Source: RBC038 sp041390625
Lineage (GTDB): Bacteria; Chloroflexota; Dehalococcoidia; UBA2979
Length of the DNA stretch: 64,000 bases
Direction of reading: 5' to 3'
Assembly (NCBI GenBank): GCA_041390625.1
Contig: JAWKPM010000009.1
Coordinates: 116,939 to 180,938 of the forward strand
Numbering within the stretch: position 1 is the first letter of the stretch; each line of letters begins with the position of its first letter. A program made the position numbers and the translations under genes. Below are positions 58,553 to 64,000 of this stretch, one piece after another. The notes beneath the pieces are model-generated. The model ran no database searches, was not told the DNA's origin, and was given only the letters and a program-made list of their open reading frames with translations.

Positions 58553-58780
58553 CTAGAGCGCCTCGCCCGAGTACAGGCGCATCACCGTCACCTGCTCGCC
58601 CGCGGCATCGAGGCAGAGGCGACATAGCGTGCACTCGTCGAGGTTCTCCTCGACCGTTCCCACGCGGCCGCCGTCGTCGAGCCTGAAGATGTCGACGGGG
58701 CACACCTCGACGAGCTGCTGCTTGAGTTCGTCGTTCGACTGGACGGCGTCGGCGATCTCGACGCTGATGAACATCGCCAT
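58553..58780 (-). CDS. FixX-like ferredoxin, 75 aa
   Basis: ATG at 58780 (MAMFISVEIADAVQSNDELK). The Cys pattern is VEVCPVDIFRLDDG followed by ECTLCRLCLDAAG. One CP precedes a CxxCxxC, the order of FixX-type ferredoxin-like proteins, and gives the four Cys for one 4Fe-4S cluster. FixX partners electron-transfer flavoprotein:quinone reductase. Its closeness to an acyl-CoA dehydrogenase gene suggests a role in the same electron route, but no FixC or ETF gene is in the window. Confidence 0.82.
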   Translation of the reverse strand: MAMFISVEIADAVQSNDELKQQLVEVCPVDIFRLDDGGRVGTVEENLDECTLCRLCLDAAGEQVTVMRLYSGEAL

Positions 58781-58872
58781 CGGGCAGGGCCCCCTTCGAC
58801 GCCGGACGCTCGAGGTGCCTCGATGCGTGCCGCTGCGTAGGTTTGGTTCTCGATCCTCGCTCGCGCGGCTGG

Positions 58873-59769
58873 CTAGCCGATGCGCTCCTTCAGGATGCGC
58901 GGGATGTCCTCGATCCGCTCGGCGACGCCGATGCCGGCCGCCTCCATGCGCGCGATCTTGTCCGCGGTGGTGTCGGCCTTGCCCTCGACGATGGTGCCGG
59001 CGTGGCCGAAGCGCATGCCGGGCATCTCGTCCATGAAGCGGCCGGCCATGAACGCCACCACCGGCAGCTTCGAGCCGCTCGCGGCCATGTAGTCGGCCAG
59101 CTCGGCCTCGGCGCGGCCGCCCGGCTCGCTGTAGATGGCGATGCCCTTCGTGTCGGGGTCCGCCTCGAACAGCGGCATCAGCTCGGCGTAGGTCGAGCCG
59201 ATGATGGCGTCGCCGCCGATCGAGACCGCCGTCGAGATACCAAGGCCCGCCTCGGACAGCGAGTTCGCGATCTCGACGGTCATGCCGCCCGACCTCGACA
59301 TCACGCCGATCGAGCCCGGCACGAACGCCCGCTTCGTCGACTCGGCCGCGCCGCCGACCCCGCCGACGCGCGACTTGCCGGGCGAGATCACGCCGAGACA
59401 GTTCGGGCCGATGATGCGTGTGCCGTGCATCTGCGCGTACTCGACGAACTGCGCCACCTGCTTTCGCGGGATGCGCTCCGTCACGATGATCACGAGCTTG
59501 ATGCCCGCCTCGATCGCCTCGAGGACGGCATCGGCGGCGAAGCCCGGCGGCACCGCCACCACCGAGGCGTCCACGCGCTCGCGCTCGGTGAAGGCGCGCA
59601 CCGTGTCCTCGACGGGGGCGCCGTGCACGTTGCGGCCCTTGCGCCCCGGCGTCACGCCGCCGATGAGCTTCGAGCCGTAGTCCAGCACCTCGCGGGCCAT
59701 CGTCACGGCCTCGCGGCCGGTGATGCCCTGGATGATGAAGGTCGTGTTCTCGTCGACGAGGATGGACAT
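58873..59769 (-). CDS. sucD: Succinate/malate-CoA ligase alpha subunit, 298 aa
   Basis: ATG at 59769. The CoA-binding N-terminus (SILVDENTTFIIQGITGREA) and ligase domain are complete: IIGPNCLGVISPGKSRVG, GVMSRSGGMTVEIANSLSEA, and the phosphorylated His in MRFGHAGTIVEGKADTTADK. Length fits SucD. It pairs with the beta subunit gene 13 bp upstream. Succinyl-CoA ligase is the common role, but malate-CoA ligase (MtkB) belongs to the same family and would fit one-carbon or glyoxylate metabolism. Confidence 0.93.
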   Translation of the reverse strand: MSILVDENTTFIIQGITGREAVTMAREVLDYGSKLIGGVTPGRKGRNVHGAPVEDTVRAFTERERVDASVVAVPPGFAADAVLEAIEAGIKLVIIVTERIPRKQVAQFVEYAQMHGTRIIGPNCLGVISPGKSRVGGVGGAAESTKRAFVPGSIGVMSRSGGMTVEIANSLSEAGLGISTAVSIGGDAIIGSTYAELMPLFEADPDTKGIAIYSEPGGRAEAELADYMAASGSKLPVVAFMAGRFMDEMPGMRFGHAGTIVEGKADTTADKIARMEAAGIGVAERIEDIPRILKERIG

Positions 59770-59782
59770 CGCCCGCGCCCTC

Positions 59783-60982
59783 CTACTTCGCCAGCTTGGC
59801 GACGGCGCGACGCGCCGCCTCGTGCATCGAGACCGAGCGATCGACGTACTCGACGCCGTACTTCTCGAGGATGGCGAAGCCCTCCTCCTCCCACGAGCCC
59901 GGGATGCGGAAGATCGCGATCTTGTCCGCCGGGTCGTGGCCCGCGTCGATGCACCCCTTCACGACGCCTCGCGCCATGATGTCGACGCGCGTGTTCGAGA
60001 CGACGTTCATCATGACGGCGATCTTCTCGACGCCCGGCTTCGACAGCACGAGCTTCGTCAGCTCCGCCGCCTTCCACACCGAGGGGTTGCCGCCGATCTC
60101 GCAGTAGTTCGCCGGGTTGCCGCCCACCGAGCGCACCGCGTCGAAGAGCGTCAGCGAGCCACCACCCGCCCCGATGATGAGCCCGAGGTTGCCCCCGAAC
60201 TCCACGAGGTTGCCGGCGACGCCGCGCGTGTCCTTGTCGTTGATGATGGCGGCCGCGATCTCGAACTCCGTGGGCGGGCGCGCCATGCGCGTGTCCTCGT
60301 CCGGGATCTCGAGGCCCTTGAGCAGCGCCGCGTGCGCGCCGCGCGCCTCCTGCTCCATGTCCATGTGCGAGTCCAGCACGACGAAGGAGCCATCCTCGAG
60401 GCGGCCGATCGGGTTCACCTCGGCCAGCGTCATGTCGTACTCGAGGAAGGTGCGCGCCAGCGCGGCGACGATGCGCGAGAGCGCGTTCAACTCGCCGCCC
60501 GTGACTCCGACGCCCGAGACCGCCACCTTCGCGATGTAGTCCGAGAACGGCACCAGCGAGGAGAAGTGCGTCCGCGAGAGGTGCTCCGGGTGCGTCTCCG
60601 CCACCTCTTCGATGTCGATGCCGCCCATGTCGCTGAAGATGATGACCGGGCGCTTCGCGCGGCCGTCCCACGTGACAGCGGCGAAGTACTCCTGCGCCAC
60701 CGCGCGCCGCTCCTCCACGAGGACGCCGACGGGCTGCAGGTTGTTGATGGTGATCCCGAGGATCTCGGCCGCGGCCGCCTTCGCCTCGGCGGGGGTGTCG
60801 GCGAACTTCACGCCGCCGGCCTTCATGCGGCCGCCGGAGAGCACCTGCGACTTGAGGACGACGCTGCCGAGGTCCTGTGCGGCGGCCTCGGCCTCCTCGG
60901 GGGTGCGGGCCATGACGCTCTTGGGGAGCGGCACGCGCGCGCGACGCAGGATCTCCTTCGCCTCGAACTCGAAGAAGCGCAT
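59783..60982 (-). CDS. sucC: Succinate/malate-CoA ligase beta subunit, 399 aa
   Basis: ATG at 60982. An ATP-grasp domain starts MRFFEFEAKEILRRARVPLP and LGSVVLKSQVLSGGRMKAGG, continues with LAEVNPIGRLEDGSFVVLDS and EFGGNLGLIIGAGGGSLTLF, then GGNPANYCEIGGNPS of the ligase domain. It makes the acyl-phosphate with SucD. The pair is one operon on the minus strand. ADP/GDP and acid specificity cannot be set from the sequence by eye. Confidence 0.92.
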   Translation of the reverse strand: MRFFEFEAKEILRRARVPLPKSVMARTPEEAEAAAQDLGSVVLKSQVLSGGRMKAGGVKFADTPAEAKAAAAEILGITINNLQPVGVLVEERRAVAQEYFAAVTWDGRAKRPVIIFSDMGGIDIEEVAETHPEHLSRTHFSSLVPFSDYIAKVAVSGVGVTGGELNALSRIVAALARTFLEYDMTLAEVNPIGRLEDGSFVVLDSHMDMEQEARGAHAALLKGLEIPDEDTRMARPPTEFEIAAAIINDKDTRGVAGNLVEFGGNLGLIIGAGGGSLTLFDAVRSVGGNPANYCEIGGNPSVWKAAELTKLVLSKPGVEKIAVMMNVVSNTRVDIMARGVVKGCIDAGHDPADKIAIFRIPGSWEEEGFAILEKYGVEYVDRSVSMHEAARRAVAKLAK

Positions 60983-61209
60983 GTGGCACCTCGGTCCAGC
61001 GAGCGCGCCTCGAGGCGCCGCCCGACATCGATGTGGCTACGGTCGATGCAGATTCGCCGCGCCCGGGACGCTATCGAGGCGCGCGGGGAGCGTCAACGGG
61101 CTCGGCCACGATGCCCTACAAGATCGTGGGATGTAGCGCGAGCCAATGGTTCACAACGAAACTCCTGACCAACGAGGCCACTGGAGCCAGTGCCTGAATC
61201 GGGACTGCC

Positions 61210-61737
61210 ATGCGCGACCGGATCCGAACCGCAACGGCCCGACTGCGCGAAAGGGTTGGAGCTGGCCCGAGGTCCGACTACCCAGCGCTTCGGGACGAGG
61301 CCGAGGCGCTACTGCAGCGGTTCATGGAGGGCGGCCTCGTCCTCGGTGCACATTGGTGGTCGTCGTTGGTCGTCGTCATCATCCCGGCGTCGCCATTCGA
61401 CGCGGAGCGGGACGCGTACCTCACTGTCGAGAGTGGTTGGTCGGGATTCGACCGTTCCGGTGGCGAAGTGGCGCGGGTCGAGGCGGCTCGAATCCACGAA
61501 CCAACCTCGGTCGGGTACCTCGCCGCCTTCCTCGCCGAATTCGGGCGCTCTCCGATCCGGAGCGCGAGCCTCGGCGCTTCGCGACCGGACCTCACGATCG
61601 AGTTCGAGACCGGCGCTCGACTTAGGTTCGACGGCCACGACGAGAAGTACGAGTCATGGAATGTGGAGCACCCAGGCGTGTTCGTCGTGGCGACCCCTGG
61701 TGACAATGTCTCGTTCTTCGACGGGACGAGCGGCTAG
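61210..61737 (+). CDS. Hypothetical soluble protein, 175 aa
   Basis: ATG at 61210. It has a helical N-terminus (IRTATARLRERVGAGPRSDY) and then a beta-rich body with a Trp pair (LGAHWWSSLVVVIIPASPFD), LTVESGWSGFDRSGGEVARV and LTIEFETGARLRFDGHDEKY near the end. GC bias at third positions is good and it is alone on this strand between two minus-strand genes. I do not recognise a family. Confidence 0.6.
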   Translation: MRDRIRTATARLRERVGAGPRSDYPALRDEAEALLQRFMEGGLVLGAHWWSSLVVVIIPASPFDAERDAYLTVESGWSGFDRSGGEVARVEAARIHEPTSVGYLAAFLAEFGRSPIRSASLGASRPDLTIEFETGARLRFDGHDEKYESWNVEHPGVFVVATPGDNVSFFDGTSG

Positions 61738-61762
61738 CTCCCGCCCACGCTGCCCCCAAACC

Positions 61763-63898
61763 CTACGGCAGCAGCCGCCCCACTCCGTCCGCGAGGGCAC
61801 GCCCGAGGTAGTTCATCCCGCTGAGGGTCGGGTGCGCGATCGTCGAGGCGCCCGGGGCCTTGAACATCGACTGGTCGAAGCGGGCGATCCAGTTGTCGTT
61901 CGCGCACATGCCGTGCTGTCTCGAGCCCGCGTTGGTCGCGACGAAGGTCCAGCCGTGGCGGGTCGCGGCCTCCCTGATCTCGCCGTTCACCGTGTCGAAG
62001 ACGTTCGAGGCGAACTCGAGCTCGGCGGCGCTGAAGCCGGGAAGGCTGCGCGCCGATGCGTTGCCTGAGCTCTCCGGGATGCCGGGCGGGCACATGCCGC
62101 CGCCGCTGCCGTGGACGACGTCGATGTACTCCCACACCACCACGTGCTCGGGCGCGACGCGGTCCTTGAAGCGGTCCTCGATCTCAGCCGCCGCACAGTC
62201 GAATCGCGTCGCGAGGCCGGCCCGGTGGAGGTCTTCGGCGCTGTACTTCGAGGCGCACAGGTCGCGCGGCACGGTGCCGGCGAGGAGCTCCTCGAACCAG
62301 GCACGCGCGCTGGTGTCGATGGGCGCATCGGCCATCACTCCGGACTCCTTGAGGTCCGCGATCGCATCGTTGTAGAGGCCCGCGCAGACGTCGCCGACGT
62401 TGAGGTCCTGCAGCAGCAGGCTGAACTCGGCGATCGTGGCGGAGCCGGTGCAGAAGGCGCTCATCGTCCCGCTCACGTTCGAGGGCGGCGCGAGGCTCCC
62501 GCACTCCTTCTGCCGGACGCAGAGGTCGCCGAGGATGGTGTTCAGCTGCACGTCGTTGCCGCCGAAGCCCATGAGCAGGAGGTCCACGGTGCGGTCGCCG
62601 GTGACGGCCGCGGCCAAGCCGAGCTGGTCGTTCTCGCCGATGAGATCGGTCACCTGGGCACCCGAGCACGAGAGGTGCACGAGCGTCACCGAGGTGCGCG
62701 GGTCCGCGTCCTCGATGCGGCGGGCGGCCTGCGCCGGTCCAGCCTTCGCCGAACGCGCGCAGTCGTCGTGCTGGTACGCACCTGCAGAGACGCCCTCGGC
62801 GAGTCGACGCGCCTCGTTCGCCGCCTCGAGGGCGTTGACCGCTTCTGTGGCGGCGCGGCGCGCGTTCGCCTCTGCCGCGACGGCACGGTCGCGCGCGCGC
62901 CTTGCGTCGCTGAGCGCGTCATCGATGCGGTCGTCGAGCTTCGTCAGGTCTTCGATGAAGGCCACCCCGAGGTCGCCGAGCGCAGCGAGGCATTTCGTCA
63001 GCCCGCTGACCTTCACCACGCGCCTTCCGAGGAACGTCGTGTAGCAGTCGTCGTATGCGTCGTCGACCGCCTTGTCGGCCTCATCGAAGATGATCGTGGC
63101 ATCTCGCGCGGCCCGCACTGCGTCATCGAGGGCGCGCTGGGCACGCTGCTGCGCCGCCTGCGCATCAAGCCAGTCGCCGACCGCCCGAATCCAGGCGTCG
63201 TACGCGTCGCTGTCACCCGGGATGTCCGCCGCGCCGGTACCGACTGTCCACGAGTCACCGACGACAACGATGAGGATGTCGTCCACCTCGATCGTCCGAG
63301 TCGTGGGGCCGGCCACGAGCTCCCCGCCCGCCTCCGCCGAGATCGTGACCTCGTGTGTGCCCTCGGCGAGCTCGAGGCTCATCGTGCAGTCGGCCCCCTC
63401 GAGGTCCTCGCCATCGACGCGCCACCCGATGCGATCGGCGCCCTCGGCGGCTCCGTCGCACGCATCGAGAGTAACGGTGAAGCCATTTGGATCGATCTCG
63501 TAGCAGCCGCCATCGTCGCCGTGGTTGGGCCGGGTGAAGATCGCGCCGCCGCCGTTGCACGCGTAGTCGATGAAGCCGTCGCCGTTGTGGTCGACGCCGT
63601 AGCGGGGCGCCATCGACCAGTCGAGCGCGAGGTCGGGGAGGGGCGTCGGCTCCTCGGTCGGCGTCGAGGTTGGGGTGGCCGTCCCGCCGTTGTTGCCGCC
63701 GTCCGGGGTCGCCGTGGCGGTGCTCGTGGCGCCGTCCGAGGGGGTGCCCCCGCCGTCACCGCTCGAGGCCGTGGTCGTCGTCGAGGCCTCGGTCGTGGCG
63801 CTCGCGGCGCCGTCGTCGTCGCCACCGCAGCCGGTCGCGAGCAGGGCGACCAGCACGAGCGCAGCCAGCAGCCAGCGCGAGGCGCCGTGGTCGTTCAC
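61763..63898 (-). CDS. Large SGNH-hydrolase lipoprotein with a coiled-coil insertion, 711 aa
   Basis: GTG at 63898 gives a lipoprotein signal (SRWLLAALVLVALLATGCGG; Cys24). A Thr/Ser/Gly-rich linker runs to about residue 88. At 103-112 DHNGDGFIDYA is an EF-hand-like loop. The SGNH domain starts at LIVVVGDSWTVGTG (Ser216), but a helical insertion of about 150 residues (QRAQRALDDAVRAARDATII to ALEAANEARRLAEG) separates it from the CxRS-like DDCARSAKAG at about 380, then LVHLSCSGAQ and DLLLMGFGGNDVQLN. A His in AHPTLSGMNYLGRAL near the C-terminus completes a catalytic triad. Expected as an extracellular esterase or lipase; the substrate is unknown. Confidence 0.85.
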   Translation of the reverse strand: MNDHGASRWLLAALVLVALLATGCGGDDDGAASATTEASTTTTASSGDGGGTPSDGATSTATATPDGGNNGGTATPTSTPTEEPTPLPDLALDWSMAPRYGVDHNGDGFIDYACNGGGAIFTRPNHGDDGGCYEIDPNGFTVTLDACDGAAEGADRIGWRVDGEDLEGADCTMSLELAEGTHEVTISAEAGGELVAGPTTRTIEVDDILIVVVGDSWTVGTGAADIPGDSDAYDAWIRAVGDWLDAQAAQQRAQRALDDAVRAARDATIIFDEADKAVDDAYDDCYTTFLGRRVVKVSGLTKCLAALGDLGVAFIEDLTKLDDRIDDALSDARRARDRAVAAEANARRAATEAVNALEAANEARRLAEGVSAGAYQHDDCARSAKAGPAQAARRIEDADPRTSVTLVHLSCSGAQVTDLIGENDQLGLAAAVTGDRTVDLLLMGFGGNDVQLNTILGDLCVRQKECGSLAPPSNVSGTMSAFCTGSATIAEFSLLLQDLNVGDVCAGLYNDAIADLKESGVMADAPIDTSARAWFEELLAGTVPRDLCASKYSAEDLHRAGLATRFDCAAAEIEDRFKDRVAPEHVVVWEYIDVVHGSGGGMCPPGIPESSGNASARSLPGFSAAELEFASNVFDTVNGEIREAATRHGWTFVATNAGSRQHGMCANDNWIARFDQSMFKAPGASTIAHPTLSGMNYLGRALADGVGRLLP

Positions 63899-64000
63899 TT
63901 GCGGCCCCCTGCCAGGGTTGGAGTGGGGCCACCGGCGTCCGGCCGTCACCCGATGCAGTGCAGAATGGACGCACTCTGCCGCCGCTCGAGGCTGGGCGTC
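63899..64000. other. Region upstream of the SGNH lipoprotein gene
   Basis: 102 bp to the window edge; presumably its promoter. No gene or clear motif is seen. Confidence 0.3.

Overview
The window is GC-rich bacterial DNA with dense, mostly ATG/GTG-initiated genes that often overlap by 4 bp. Thr-Pro-rich lipoprotein linkers, BTAD regulators, a LysM-BTAD membrane protein, PrgI/VirB4-type conjugation genes and probable ethylmalonyl-CoA pathway enzymes suggest Chloroflexota (Dehalococcoidia/Tepidiformia or Thermomicrobia-like). This is inference from gene content; there is no rRNA in the window.

Region 1 (1-32.9 kb) is most of an integrative conjugative element whose left end lies outside the window. 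From left to right it holds: two small minus-strand genes; a divergent pair of GGAACG repeat arrays; a two-repeat lipoprotein; a soluble SARP/BTAD regulator divergent from a complete Tad/Flp pilus operon (CpaB, CpaE/TadZ, CpaF/TadA, TadB, TadC, Flp pilin, two TadE, TadG, two secreted proteins, a membrane LysM-BTAD regulator, prepilin peptidase); a DUF5131/TcmP cargo pair; and a Gram-positive-type T4SS (VirB6/TrbL-like, VirB1 transglycosylase, VirB8-like, VirB2-like pilin, PrgI, split VirB4, CHC2/Toprim primase, VirD4 coupling protein, split replication-relaxation protein). It ends with a Fic protein, an excisionase and a tyrosine integrase. Seventeen bases after the integrase lies a 46-nt decayed copy of a tRNA-Gly 3' half. 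Helically phased GGAACG arrays precede tadB and the T4SS operon and occur as a divergent pair near the left edge, so one regulator may control several operons.

Region 2 (32.9-48.0 kb) lies between that tRNA fragment and an intact tRNA-Gly(CCC) in the same orientation, which looks like a second island. It carries a metal P-type ATPase with an RcnR/FrmR-like repressor, flanked by an intact PadR gene and a PadR pseudogene. It also has sulfur-related genes (truncated SQR, DsrE, ArsR-rhodanese), a CpxP-like lipoprotein, a PIG-L deacetylase, a frameshifted trmO and a MarR gene with its operator. A divergent cluster follows: DUF2148 ferredoxin and ChrB-C on one side; a heterodimeric ABC exporter, an APH-like protein, ChrB-N and a second ChrB-C on the other.

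Region 3 (48.2-64 kb) looks like core chromosome: MFS transporter, VOC protein, a Tat-lipoprotein solute-binding protein with a terminator, MaoC hydratase plus long acyl-CoA dehydrogenase (resembling mesaconyl-CoA hydratase and methylsuccinyl-CoA dehydrogenase), methyltransferase, flavodoxin, RDD protein, FixX-like ferredoxin, succinate/malate-CoA ligase subunits, and a large SGNH-hydrolase lipoprotein.
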